From positions 1 through 43,312 of the forward strand of contig JAOAPH010000222.1 in NCBI GenBank assembly GCA_025462835.1: a stretch of DNA of 43,312 bases, in the 5' to 3' direction. The first letter of the stretch is position 1. Each line of letters starts with the position of its first letter. Both the position numbers and the translations under genes were made by a program. This DNA comes from Candidatus Angelobacter sp. Lineage in GTDB: Bacteria > Acidobacteriota > Terriglobia > Terriglobales > Acidobacteriaceae. This document shows positions 15,096 through 23,138 of this stretch, piece by piece. The notes beneath the pieces were generated by a model. The model was given only the letters and a program-made list of their open reading frames with translations. It was not told the origin of the DNA and ran no database searches.

Positions 15096-16595
15096 CTAAT
15101 CTATTGCGGAAGAAGCTGAGAAACTCTGCTCGAACTTAAGAAGGCTCTGAGAAACGTCGACGGAGATCAGCGATGGCAGGTGCTCTAAACTTAGAATGCT
15201 CTTATTTTGCGACAGGATGAACGCGCGTTCCACGCAATGTTGCAGTTCGCGGACGTTGCCCGGCCATGCATATCGCAAGAGCCTCTCTTTTACAGCGGTA
15301 TCCAGCGTCTTGAGTGGGACCGAATCTCCTTTGCAAAGTGCAGCCAGAAAATGCGACGCCAGCGTTAGAATGTCTTCGCCGCGCTCGCGTAACGGCGGAA
15401 GTTCGATGGGGAAGACAGCCAGCCGGTAATAAAGGTCCTGGCGGAACGGCTTGTTCTTGTCACTAGCTGGATGGGCCAAATCGACATTGGTCGCCGCAAC
15501 CACCCTGCAATCCACCTTCACCACTTCGTTGCTTCCCAACCGCTGCACTTCGCCTTCCTGCAGGAAACGAAGCAGTTTGGCTTGCAATGCCAGCGGCAAT
15601 TCTCCAACTTCATCCAGGAACAACGTCCCGCCATCCGCCGATTGCACTCTTCCCATTTTGGGCTGCACGGCTCCGGTAAACGCTCCCCGGCTATAGCCAA
15701 ACAATTCCGACTCCAATAACGCCTCGGGAATCGCTGCGCAGTTCAACACCACCAGCGGACGCTCCGCGCGCGCACTCAACGCATGCAGTGCGCGCGCAAC
15801 CACTTCCTTACCTGTCCCTGTCTCTCCGGTAATTAGCACGCTCGTCTTTCTTGGCGCCACCAATCGGACCAGTCGCGAGATCTGCGCGATCTTCGGCCCG
15901 CTGCCGATCATCCCCGGCAATGGCTCGCATTGCGCGACTTCCTCTTCCACCGAGTTCTGGGTGCCCCGTCCTAGCTCTGCTAGGGCGGGGATGTTGACGT
16001 TTCCACTTCCGGTAACAGAACTCTCCGTGTGTTGGGTGTCCCGTCCTAGCTCGGCTAGGGCGGGGAGTTTGACGTTTCCACTCCCGGTAACAGAACTCTC
16101 CGTGTCTTGGGTGCCCCGTCCTAGCTCCGCTAGGGCAGGGATTTTCACGGCATTTTCAGAGACCCGCACGGCACCCTTTTTCCGCAGTGCCCAGAACAAT
16201 TCTTCAGTGCGCGAATGCACCGCCGCGCGATTGGAGTGGCTCGGCTCCGGTGCGTCCATGTCCACCAGCACCACATCCAGTGCCGGATATCTTGTCCTGA
16301 GTGAATGTTCCAGGTCAGCGACGTCGAGGTCAGGAAGCCAATGGTCAAGCAGTACCGCCTCGATCTCCGGCTTCCCTTCAATCTTGTTGAGCGCGTCCGC
16401 GCCGCCAAAGGCCTCTTCTGCCGGCCAGTGCATCTCTTTCAGGATTTTGTGTATCTGCGAACGAAAGTCCGCGTTAGGGCTGGCAATGATTACTTTGGGC
16501 TGGGCGTGCGGCATGATCGGATTCCAAACAACATTCGAGAAAATGTTCCTCGCAACATCTACCTGCTTGATTAGAGTGGGGTTTGATGCCTGCAT
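15096..16595 (-). CDS. Sigma-54-dependent activator without C-terminal HTH
   Basis: 499 residues. The N-terminal receiver-like domain (about residues 32-115) lacks the usual acidic pocket: VIIASPNADF stands where xxDDE is expected, although LLDHWLPDLD keeps an Asp. A linker (about 150-212) is made of 2.6 copies of a 25-residue repeat (PALAELGRGTQ ... SSVTGSGNV). The AAA+ domain has GETGTGKE (Walker A), ELFGYSRGAFTGA (sigma-54 contact loop), GGTLFLDEVGELP (Walker B), then RQDLYYRLAVFPIELPPLRE and YAWPGNVRELQH. It ends soon after LSLEHLPSLISVD with no Fis-type HTH, as in FlgR of epsilonproteobacteria. It probably activates the adjacent fliA promoter. Start could also be the ATG at 16514. Confidence 0.9.
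   Translation of the reverse strand: MQASNPTLIKQVDVARNIFSNVVWNPIMPHAQPKVIIASPNADFRSQIHKILKEMHWPAEEAFGGADALNKIEGKPEIEAVLLDHWLPDLDVADLEHSLRTRYPALDVVLVDMDAPEPSHSNRAAVHSRTEELFWALRKKGAVRVSENAVKIPALAELGRGTQDTESSVTGSGNVKLPALAELGRDTQHTESSVTGSGNVNIPALAELGRGTQNSVEEEVAQCEPLPGMIGSGPKIAQISRLVRLVAPRKTSVLITGETGTGKEVVARALHALSARAERPLVVLNCAAIPEALLESELFGYSRGAFTGAVQPKMGRVQSADGGTLFLDEVGELPLALQAKLLRFLQEGEVQRLGSNEVVKVDCRVVAATNVDLAHPASDKNKPFRQDLYYRLAVFPIELPPLRERGEDILTLASHFLAALCKGDSVPLKTLDTAVKERLLRYAWPGNVRELQHCVERAFILSQNKSILSLEHLPSLISVDVSQSLLKFEQSFSASSAID
15959..16150. repeat. 75-bp in-frame tandem repeat carrying a palindrome, inside a gene
   Basis: Copies start at 15959, 16034 and 16109 (third partial). Each has a hairpin with 12-base arms and a short loop, for example CCCCGTCCTAGC and GCTAGGGCGGGG at 15964-15990. 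The 75-base period is 25 codons, so the frame is kept. Confidence 0.9.
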
Positions 16596-16630
16596 ACCAC
16601 TCTAGTCTTCGGCAGATTTTGCGTATTCCT

Positions 16631-17416
16631 TTAGCTGCTCACAACTCCCGTCGGCAACTCGAGCTTGAATCGCCGTCCATGCGCTGTCACGCGCGACTGT
16701 ACATTCCCACCTGCCGCCAGGACCATCCTCTGCATCACTGCCAGTGGAAGATTGCTTACTTTGCTCCCGTTTCGGCCGTTCATGCAGTATGAGAATGGAT
16801 CAAACATTCTGGCGCCATCGGCCTCCGACATCTCGCAGCGGTCGCGCACCGCGATCTCTGCCCTTCCACCCACTGAATTGAGTGACACGCAAATTTCATC
16901 GCCGTCCGCAGCCAACTCAAGGCAATTCTGAACTACATTCCACACAGCTTGCCGCAGCCGTGGCCGCGATGCGCGCACGTGAACCGCCGCCGCATTCCAC
17001 GGAAAGACGATTTCTATCGCCCTGTCCCGCCCCAGCGGCCGCAGGTCTTCCACCACTTCGTTCAATACATAAGTCAGCGACGCCGGACACAGGTCTTTTT
17101 CCACGCGGTCTGCTTCAAACAGCGCTCTGAATGTCACGATCAATTCCATCACGCGGTCTGACTGCTCTATCGCGCGCGTTACCTGGTCCGCGACCCGAGC
17201 ATTGCTCGCATTCGTCGCCAGCATCACTTCCAGAGAACAGCGCAATGTCGTCACCGGTTGGCTCAGGCGATGGTGCATCGCCCGGATGAAGTCGTAGCTG
17301 ACTTCGTGAGCATCCTGCCGCTCCGGCACCGGACTTCCGTGAAATGACGGCCACTCTGCCCGTGCTGCCGGGATCAATTTCCCAAAACTTGCTGCTGGAC
17401 TCGCCATATCGCCCAC
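16631..17416 (-). CDS. Histidine kinase-like protein with degenerate ATP-binding domain
   Basis: 261 residues, no membrane segment. A DHp-like helix carries AMHHRLSQPVTTLRC, with His-49 as the likely phosphoacceptor (H-x-L-x-Q-P). The HATPase region starts near residue 150; its N-box is weak (RQAVWNVVQNCLELA) and the G1 box DxGxG is replaced by RDRCEMSEAD. The G2 region lacks the GxGLG run (SKVSNLPLAVMQRM) but keeps AAGGNVQS. It may therefore be a poor kinase, a phosphatase or a scaffold. It begins 6 bp after the OmpR-type regulator and ends 35 bp before the sigma-54 activator, suggesting one operon. Confidence 0.75.
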   Translation of the reverse strand: MGDMASPAASFGKLIPAARAEWPSFHGSPVPERQDAHEVSYDFIRAMHHRLSQPVTTLRCSLEVMLATNASNARVADQVTRAIEQSDRVMELIVTFRALFEADRVEKDLCPASLTYVLNEVVEDLRPLGRDRAIEIVFPWNAAAVHVRASRPRLRQAVWNVVQNCLELAADGDEICVSLNSVGGRAEIAVRDRCEMSEADGARMFDPFSYCMNGRNGSKVSNLPLAVMQRMVLAAGGNVQSRVTAHGRRFKLELPTGVVSS

Positions 17417-17422
17417 CCCGTT

Positions 17423-18106
17423 CTATGCCACTTTCCGTTCCCGGCCAAACTGATATCCCACTCCGCGCACCGTGTGAATGAGTTTATTTTCTGCTCCGTC
17501 ATCCACTTTTTTGCGCAAGTAGTTGATGTAGACGTCCACTACGTTCGTCATCGTATCGAATGACAAGTTCCACACATGCTCGATGATCATCGCTCTTGTC
17601 ACATCGTGGCCACTGTTGCGCATCAGGTATTCCAGCAGCAGAAATTCCTTTGAGGTCAATTCGATCTTCCGGCCCGCCCTCAGCACCACGCGGTCGATCC
17701 GGTTCAACTCCAGGTCGTCGCATCGCAGCATCGGGTCTGCCGGCTTGGGCTGCCGTCGCAACAACGCCCGCAACCTCGCCGAAAGCTCACTGAAGGAAAA
17801 AGGTTTTACCAGGTAGTCGTCCGCGCCCATGTCCAGCACGCTCACCCGGTCTTCCAGAGTGTTGCGTGCAGTCAAGACCAAAACCGGCATGCGGGAATTC
17901 TTTTCCCGCAGTGTCTTCAGCACCGCCGTTCCATCCACTCCCGGCAGATTAAGGTCCAACACCAGGAGATCGTATTCGCATTGCGCCGCCATCTCCCGCG
18001 CCGCTTCGCCATCGCAGGCACAGTCCACAACGTACTCTTCAGATTCCAGCCCCTTTTTTATGAATTGCGCTAACGGAGGATCGTCTTCCACCACAAGGAC
18101 TCGCAT
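17423..18106 (-). CDS. OmpR/PhoB-family response regulator
   Basis: 227 residues. The receiver domain is intact: VVEDD (residues 5-9), phosphoacceptor Asp-51 in LLVLDLNLPGVDG, VLTARN with the switch Thr, and YLVKPF with the conserved Lys near residue 101. The winged-helix DNA-binding domain follows from about residue 125 (IELTSKEFLLLEYLMRNSG, VDVYINYLRKKVD, IHTVRGVGYQFG). It is the first gene of a leftward run with the histidine kinase-like gene 6 bp behind. Because the partner kinase looks degenerate, the phosphate may come from another kinase. Confidence 0.95.
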   Translation of the reverse strand: MRVLVVEDDPPLAQFIKKGLESEEYVVDCACDGEAAREMAAQCEYDLLVLDLNLPGVDGTAVLKTLREKNSRMPVLVLTARNTLEDRVSVLDMGADDYLVKPFSFSELSARLRALLRRQPKPADPMLRCDDLELNRIDRVVLRAGRKIELTSKEFLLLEYLMRNSGHDVTRAMIIEHVWNLSFDTMTNVVDVYINYLRKKVDDGAENKLIHTVRGVGYQFGRERKVA

Positions 18107-18343
18107 CGCCCACCTTCCCCAATTCAGGTACTTTGGTTTTGTTCGATACTCTCACCTTTCGCCCTAATACCATCCGGTCGGTTACCAAAGTCTGCGCAAC
18201 GAAAATCCCACAATGAACCCGCTCCGAATCGGGAACACTTTTCGCCCTGCAAGTCTCTAATGCTCCACACTCTTTAGGCCGAAAGTTAGAAGATAAGGAA
18301 GACAGAGAAGATCCTCGTTCTTGTGTTTGCCGAATTCAATTAA

Positions 18344-19495
18344 ATGTTTGCCAATCTCAAACCGCGGGTGCTGATCGTTGACGACGAGCCGCAGATGCGC
18401 TCCGCCTTGCGCGAAGCCTTGCTGCCGCGGACATCCCTCGTCATCGCCACGGCCAGCGCTCATGAGGCGCTCAACGCAATTGAGGCCGGAGAGTACGACA
18501 TCGTCATCTCCGATATGTACATGCCCGGCGCATCTGGGCTCGATTTGCTTCATCTAGCCCATCGCTCGCATTGGGACATCGCCGTCATTCTTATGACTGG
18601 CCGCCCCAAGGTCGAGGAAGTTGTCGCCGCCATGCGCCTTCAGGTCTCTGATTTCCTCTTCAAGCCGCTCAGCATCGAACTCCTGCACGACGCAGTCGAT
18701 CGCGCCTTCCATAAACTGTTGAGCAGACGCGAAGCCCGCGAATATCGCAACACTTTGGAAGTGAGTCTCGACCGCCGCACCCTCGACCTCGAGACCGCGC
18801 TCAGTTATCTCGAATCGAATTACGCGGCCACACTCAATTCCCTGGTCGCCGCACTCGACGCCCGCGAGCACGAAACCTGCGCACATTCATTCCGCGTGCG
18901 CGCCTACACCGCACACCTCGCCCGTCTCGTCGGATATCCGCCGTCGATGCTGCCGCAGCTTGAGAACGCCGCGCTACTTCACGACATCGGAAAGATCGCT
19001 ATCTCTGACACCATCCTGCTCAAGCGAGGCAAGCTCACGGAAGAAGAATTCCTGATAATGAAACAACACACCTGGCTCGGCCAGGAGATGTTGCAGAAGA
19101 TCTCGTTCCTCCAGCCTGCCGCCAAGATCATTCGTCATCACCATGAACGCTTCGACGGCACCGGATATCCCGACCAACTCGCCGGAGATGACATCCCCCT
19201 CGGCTCCCGCATCTTCGCATTCGCCGACACGCTCGACGCCATGACCTCCGACCGTTGTTACCGTGTCGCACCCGGAGTCCAGGCCGCGCGTGAACAGATC
19301 ATCCGCTGCACCGGCAAACAATTCGATCCGCATCTCACACCCATCTTCGCCCAAGTTTCTGACGAAACCTGGCGTCAGATCCGCCAGCAGATCGAAGACG
19401 AACGCTTCGTCGAAAGCACCGCCGCCTGGACCGCCGAAACCCAAGTCCCGCTCACTCCCGCCCGCGTAGAAGAACTCGTCTCCCGCTTGGCATAA
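18344..19495 (+). CDS. Response regulator with HD-GYP c-di-GMP phosphodiesterase domain
   Basis: 383 residues. The receiver domain (1-125) is complete: VDDE at 12-15, Asp-57 in IVISDMYMPG, ILMTGRP and FLFKPLS. A short coiled linker (about 135-175) leads to an HD-GYP domain: ENAALLHDIGKIAISD for the HD pair, HHHERFDGTGYPDQLAGDDI for the GYP signature and FAFADTLDAMTSDRCYR. Such proteins degrade cyclic di-GMP to control motility or biofilm, which fits the flagellar block to its left. It is transcribed away from the OmpR-type regulator, with 237 bp between. Confidence 0.96.
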   Translation: MFANLKPRVLIVDDEPQMRSALREALLPRTSLVIATASAHEALNAIEAGEYDIVISDMYMPGASGLDLLHLAHRSHWDIAVILMTGRPKVEEVVAAMRLQVSDFLFKPLSIELLHDAVDRAFHKLLSRREAREYRNTLEVSLDRRTLDLETALSYLESNYAATLNSLVAALDAREHETCAHSFRVRAYTAHLARLVGYPPSMLPQLENAALLHDIGKIAISDTILLKRGKLTEEEFLIMKQHTWLGQEMLQKISFLQPAAKIIRHHHERFDGTGYPDQLAGDDIPLGSRIFAFADTLDAMTSDRCYRVAPGVQAAREQIIRCTGKQFDPHLTPIFAQVSDETWRQIRQQIEDERFVESTAAWTAETQVPLTPARVEELVSRLA

Positions 19496-19519
19496 AGGTT
19501 TTATCCTGAGCTTTTCAAG

Positions 19520-19558
19520 TTGTCATCCTGAGCGCAGCGAAGGACCCCTATCACTCTG
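19520..19558. repeat. 39-bp dispersed repeat, copy 1
   Basis: Starts TTGTCATCCTGAGCG, then AGCGAAGGACCCCTATCA. A copy with one visible difference (GCA versus GTA) is at 32155-32193. Both lie just beyond gene ends. Confidence 0.85.
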
Positions 19559-19582
19559 CAATCTGCCTGCAAAATCCCAACC

Positions 19583-19622
19583 CCCTATTCGCTTTTCTCC
19601 GTGTCCTCCGTGCCTCCGTGGT
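19583..19622. repeat. CTCCGTG-type degenerate short-word array
   Basis: Tandem near-repeats CTCCGTGTC, CTCCGTGC, CTCCGTGGTG lie ahead of the ECF sigma gene. Related ATCCGCG or ATCCGTG strings occur at about 22535-22562, 23085-23117, 31185-31210, 31680-31710 and 33545-33580. Confidence 0.6.
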
Positions 19623-19698
19623 GAAAAAGCCTTTCGGTTACAATTACCCGCAATCCGCTTTCCGCTCCACATACGTTCTTCAGGGGAGATAGTGACGG

Positions 19699-20244
19699 GT
19701 GTCCAGTTCGCGGGTGCAACCTGATTCTTCCGACGCCGCTCTCATCGCCCGCATCCGTGCCGGCGACGAGGACGCTATGGCTCAGGTTTATGACCGCTAC
19801 TCCCAGATCGTGTACTCGGTCGCTCTGCGCGTGCTGGGCGACACCGGCGCCGCGGAGGACGTGATGCAGGAGATCTTCATGCAGCTCTGGCGAAATCCGC
19901 AATCCTTTGACGCCAATCGCGGAAGCCTCGGCGCATGGCTCGCCGTCATCGCGCGACACCGCTCCATCGACCAACTTCGCAAGCGCAAGCCGGAGACTGA
20001 CTTTGAAGACGTGACCGTCTCCGTGGACGCGAATCTCGAAAGCGAGACTGACAAGAATATTTTTCTGGCAAAGGTTCGCGGCCTGCTCGGCAGCATGCCC
20101 GCCGACCAGCGTAAGACATTAGAACTAGCTTTTTTCGAAGGACTCACCCATTCTGAAGTCGCGGAAAAAATGGGCGAGCCTTTAGGCACAGTAAAAACTC
20201 GCATCCGCACAGGACTGATGGCGATGCGAAAGGCATTAACGTAG
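19699..20244 (+). CDS. ECF-type RNA polymerase sigma factor
   Basis: 181 residues from a GTG with GGGGAG about 10 bases upstream. Region 2 shows YDRYSQIVYSVALRVLGDTG and AEDVMQEIFMQLWRNP; region 4 shows LELAFFEGLTHSEVAEKMGE with PLGTVKTRIRTGLMAMRKAL. This is the SigK-like/ECF group that usually pairs with a membrane anti-sigma of the RskA type, and exactly such a gene follows 107 bp downstream. The target regulon cannot be read here. The spacer to the anti-sigma gene holds a palindrome and a heptamer array. Confidence 0.95.
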   Translation: MSSSRVQPDSSDAALIARIRAGDEDAMAQVYDRYSQIVYSVALRVLGDTGAAEDVMQEIFMQLWRNPQSFDANRGSLGAWLAVIARHRSIDQLRKRKPETDFEDVTVSVDANLESETDKNIFLAKVRGLLGSMPADQRKTLELAFFEGLTHSEVAEKMGEPLGTVKTRIRTGLMAMRKALT

Positions 20245-20247
20245 TCA

Positions 20248-20300
20248 GGGCACGGCTTTAGCCGTGCCGTAAGGAAATATCAAAACGGCTTTAGCCGCGG
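20248..20300. repeat. Palindromic repeat GGCACGGCTTTAGCCGTGCC type
   Basis: A near-perfect inverted repeat (GGCACGGCTTTAGCCGTGCC) followed by a second arm, ACGGCTTTAGCCGC. The pair recurs at about 22380-22436 after thymidine kinase. It may work as a hairpin in the sigma/anti-sigma transcript. Confidence 0.75.
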
Positions 20301-20308
20301 GGTTTTAC

Positions 20309-20345
20309 GAGAAACTAGAAACCAGAAACCAGCAACTAGAAACTG
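20309..20345. repeat. Heptamer array, GAAACTA type
   Basis: Units GAGAAAC, TAGAAAC, CAGAAAC, CAGCAAC, TAGAAAC end 6 bp before the ATG of the anti-sigma gene. Confidence 0.8.
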
Positions 20346-20351
20346 TTCTTC

Positions 20352-21116
20352 ATGCCCAACCACGACCAATTCGCTGACGACCTCGCAATGCTCGCCCTCG
20401 GAGAGCTGCCGGAAGACCGCGCCGCCGAATTCCGCCTGCACATCGAGACGTGTCACGCCTGCCGACGCGAATACAACCAGCTTCAGGCCGACGCCGCATT
20501 GCTTGCACTCTCCGTCACCGGGTCCAAACCGCCCGCGCGTTCGCGTGATCGCCTGCTCTCCGCAATCGCCAAGGAGCCGCGCGTCACTCGCATGGTGCAA
20601 TTGCGTCCGCGATGGTGGGCTCTCGCCCCGGTTTTCGGTGCCGCGCTCGTCGCACTCTTCGCCATCTTGCTGTGGGTCGATAACAGCAGCCTGCGCGATG
20701 AGATAGGCGCTCTGCAAAATCAACTTGCCGAAAACCGTCGCGACCTCGGCCGCACCCGCGAGATACTCGCCACCATGACCGCACCCGACGCGGTTCACAT
20801 GTCGCTCGTCTCTGCTAAGGAAAAACCTCAACCGCAAATACGCGTGATCTATCTAAAGCGCAACGGACACTTGATGTTTTTCGCCAGCAACATGACCGCG
20901 CTGCCCCCGCACATGGCCTACCAGATGTGGCTAATCCCAGCCAACGGCAAACCTCCGATGCCCACTGGAATGTTCAAACCCGACGCGCACGGCATGGCCC
21001 AAGTCATGATGCCGCCACTTCCCGAAGCCCCCGACGCCAAGAACTTCGCCGTCACCGTTGAGAACGAGGCCGGCAGCCCCGTCCCCACTAGCCCAGTCAT
21101 CATGGCCGGACAGTAA
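20352..21116 (+). CDS. Membrane anti-sigma factor (zf-HC2 plus RskA-type domain)
   Basis: 254 residues. The N-terminal anti-sigma zinc-finger motif is HIETCHACRREY (H-x3-C-x2-C, about residues 36-47). It is followed by one transmembrane helix (WWALAPVFGAALVALFAILLW, about residues 92-112), a short coiled coil (LRDEIGALQNQLAENRRDLG), and an extracytoplasmic RskA-type beta domain. That domain includes GHLMFFASNMTALPPHMAYQ, MWLIPANGKPP and NFAVTVENEAGSPVPTSPV. The last run is the usual RskA ending. It should hold the ECF sigma factor encoded just upstream at the membrane and release it after signal-driven proteolysis. Confidence 0.93.
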   Translation: MPNHDQFADDLAMLALGELPEDRAAEFRLHIETCHACRREYNQLQADAALLALSVTGSKPPARSRDRLLSAIAKEPRVTRMVQLRPRWWALAPVFGAALVALFAILLWVDNSSLRDEIGALQNQLAENRRDLGRTREILATMTAPDAVHMSLVSAKEKPQPQIRVIYLKRNGHLMFFASNMTALPPHMAYQMWLIPANGKPPMPTGMFKPDAHGMAQVMMPPLPEAPDAKNFAVTVENEAGSPVPTSPVIMAGQ

Positions 21117-21123
21117 TACATAC

Positions 21124-21146
21124 GCGAAACTCGAAACTCGAAACTA
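21124..21146. repeat. Heptamer array, GAAACTC variant
   Basis: Three units of CGAAACT start 7 bp after the anti-sigma stop codon. Confidence 0.75.
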
Positions 21147-21192
21147 CTTTTCCTTGACTCTCCTCGCCTCACCATCGAAAATCATCTCTCTC

Positions 21193-21684
21193 ATGCGAGT
21201 CTATCTCTCCGGCGCAATCGAATACGCACCTGACCACGGACGCGTGTGGCGCTCCACCATCACTCCATTCCTCCACTCCCTCGGACATCAGGTTTACGAT
21301 CCCGCGCTCGATGAGAAGAAGAACCTCACCGAGAACGAAGTCGCCAACTTCCGCTCGTGGAAATCCGCCGACTTGCCCCGCTTCCAGGAAACCATCCGCA
21401 AGATCATCGATTACGACCTCGATTGGATCGAACAGAAGACCGACTACGTCATCTGCCATTGGGACGAGCACGTTCTCAAAGGCGCGGGCACGCAAGCAGA
21501 ATTGACCTTCGCCTATCGCTTAAATATTCCCGTGTATCTGGTTGCATCCATGCCTGTTTCGAATATCAGCGGATGGATACTCGGCTGTAGCACAAACGTC
21601 TTCACCAGCTTCGATGATTTACAATCATTTCTCGCGCAAAGATTCGCCCCAGCCAATTCGGCTTCGGGTCAGACAGCCGGTTAA
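21193..21684 (+). CDS. Nucleoside 2-deoxyribosyltransferase-like protein
   Basis: 163 residues from the ATG at 21193. The frame is open to 21058 inside the anti-sigma gene, but that extension is low in protein character. RVYLSGAIEYAPDHGRVWRS at the N-terminus fits the Nuc_deoxyrib_tr/DUF4406-like Rossmann fold. DLDWIEQKTDYVICHWDEH and GAGTQAELTFAYRLNIPVYL match the active-site Glu-containing GTxxE region. Such enzymes exchange bases between deoxynucleosides or cleave nucleotides. Next to thymidine kinase, 24 bp ahead of it on the same strand, a role in deoxynucleotide salvage is likely. The exact substrate is unknown. Confidence 0.8.
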   Translation: MRVYLSGAIEYAPDHGRVWRSTITPFLHSLGHQVYDPALDEKKNLTENEVANFRSWKSADLPRFQETIRKIIDYDLDWIEQKTDYVICHWDEHVLKGAGTQAELTFAYRLNIPVYLVASMPVSNISGWILGCSTNVFTSFDDLQSFLAQRFAPANSASGQTAG

Positions 21685-21708
21685 CCCGATCAAAGAGGAT
21701 TTCAGTAA

Positions 21709-22320
21709 ATGAATTTTGCCAAAGGTGGACTCGGCTGGATTGAAGTCGTTTGCGGCCCCATGTTCAGCGGAAAGAGCGAAGAGCTTATCCGGCGACTTCG
21801 CCGCGCGGAGATCGCCCGTCAGCGCGTCCAGATATTCAAGCCCGGACTCGACCAACGCTATTCAGAGGACCACATCGTCTCTCATAGCGATCTCAAGATT
21901 CGTTCTGAAGCCGTGAAGAACGCGTCGGAAGTGATGGCCCGCGTTGATCTCCGCACCGAGGTCATCGGAATCGATGAAGCCCAGTTCCTCGGCATGGAGA
22001 TGGTAGACGTCGCCGTCCGACTTGGCGACATGGGCAAGCGCGTCATCATCGCCGGACTGGACACCGATTACCTCGGCCGCCCGTTTCATCCCATGCCCGA
22101 ACTGCTCGCCATCGCCGACGAGATCACCAAGGCGCTGGCCATCTGCGTCCAGTGCGGCAATCCCGCAAAACATACGCAACGCCTTGTCGCCAGCGAAGAT
22201 TTGATTGTGGTGGGTGCCGCAGGAATGTATGAAGCCCGCTGCCGGCGCTGCTTCGAACCCGACCTCGCCAGCGTGAAATCAACCCCGGCAAGCGCGTCCA
22301 AACAAACCGCCCAAGCCTAA
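21709..22320 (+). CDS. tdk: Thymidine kinase (type II)
   Basis: Phosphorylates thymidine to dTMP with ATP in the cytosol. The 203 residues are the normal type II length. The P-loop is [18 protein letters not shown] near residue 12. The catalytic Glu is in [10 protein letters not shown] near residue 85, the lasso region is [18 protein letters not shown], and the structural zinc site uses CVQCGNPA and CRRC. The thymidine-binding ending [16 protein letters not shown] is present. It is probably transcribed with the deoxyribosyltransferase-like gene, making a two-gene nucleoside salvage unit. Confidence 0.97.
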   Translation: MNFAKGGLGWIEVVCGPMFSGKSEELIRRLRRAEIARQRVQIFKPGLDQRYSEDHIVSHSDLKIRSEAVKNASEVMARVDLRTEVIGIDEAQFLGMEMVDVAVRLGDMGKRVIIAGLDTDYLGRPFHPMPELLAIADEITKALAICVQCGNPAKHTQRLVASEDLIVVGAAGMYEARCRRCFEPDLASVKSTPASASKQTAQA

Positions 22321-22379
22321 CGATTTGCGCTTGGTTTAGCCGTGGAATTGATTGCACTTGGAGTTCGTCTTGTTTTGAA

Positions 22380-22436
22380 GGGGCACGGCTTCAGCCGTGC
22401 CGAACAGGCATCCACGTAATAACGGCTTTAGCCGCC
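22380..22436. repeat. Palindromic repeat GGCACGGCTTCAGCCGTGCC type, second copy
   Basis: GGCACGGCTTCAGCCGTGCC followed by ACGGCTTTAGCCGCCG. It matches the pair at 20248-20300 and lies after thymidine kinase. Confidence 0.75.
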
Positions 22437-22576
22437 GAGGTCATCTATTCACAATCAGATCACCTCCCAACCCAAAACGCCTTTCTCGGTGAGTTCCGTA
22501 TCTATGTGGTGAAAGCTCTCCGCATCTCAATCCGCCTTTATCCTTCTTTAATCCGCGGTTAAGGTTTTGGGTTTGC

Positions 22577-22598
22577 GAGAAACGAGAAACGAGAAACC
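22577..22598. repeat. Heptamer array, GAGAAAC type
   Basis: Three units GAGAAAC, CGAGAAA, CGAGAAA end 5 bp before the stop of the PilZ gene, so the array lies at its 3' end. Confidence 0.75.
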
Positions 22599-22602
22599 GC
22601 CT

Positions 22603-22983
22603 CTAACTGTCGTACGCCATCCGTTTCAGCTGTTTCCTCTGCGCTTCCGTGGCCGCATAAAACTCCAGACCATAACAATCGCCGCCCAAAGACGCACATG
22701 GTCTCTGATGTTTGATCACGGCATTCAGCTTGAGAAGCTGATTGGCCAGTGGCACGACAATCTCAATGGATATCGACTGATGTGGCGTCAACGGCGCAGA
22801 CGTGACCACGCCCATTCCGCCCTCGCATAAATCGGCGGTTCGGGCTTCATGGAAGCTGGTGGTGCCGCGGTGGGTGGAGATCAGCATCACCGGAAAGTCC
22901 ACAGGAACTCGTTCATACGCCCGGCGACATGCTTCTTCTTGCAACAGAAAGGTGTTTTCGTCCAAGTTACTATTACCTACCAT
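22603..22983 (-). CDS. PilZ domain protein
   Basis: About 126 residues from the ATG at 22983; the frame is open to 23040. PilZ domains bind cyclic di-GMP. The first arginine patch appears as RRAYERVPVDFPVML, followed by TADLCEGGMGVVTSAPL, which is the D/NxSxxG motif in the form DLCEGG with Cys for Ser. A strand KLNAVIKHQRP and a closing GLEFYAATEAQRKQLK follow. Single-domain PilZ proteins are typically effectors for motility or exopolysaccharide output. That would connect with the HD-GYP regulator 4 kb away, but this is inference. Confidence 0.75.
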   Translation of the reverse strand: MVGNSNLDENTFLLQEEACRRAYERVPVDFPVMLISTHRGTTSFHEARTADLCEGGMGVVTSAPLTPHQSISIEIVVPLANQLLKLNAVIKHQRPCASLGGDCYGLEFYAATEAQRKQLKRMAYDS

Positions 22984-23138
22984 TCCGTGGGAGGGCCAAC
23001 CGCGGAAGCATACCCTTGAACAGCCCCGAATTGGAAGCAAAATAAGTAAAACCGCTTAATCCCGAGCTTGCAACCCTGCACTTTCCGTGCATATCCGTCA
23101 AATCCGTGCAATCCGTGGCAGTCTTTTGCCTTAGATCC

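Noticed and set aside
15959-16150. Three 75-bp repeats as a CRISPR or as a minisatellite between genes
   Set aside because: They lie inside a continuous reading frame with conserved domains on both sides.
16145-16605. Open frames on the plus strand opposite the sigma-54 activator
   Set aside because: They are antisense to a gene with clear AAA+ motifs and have no protein features of their own.
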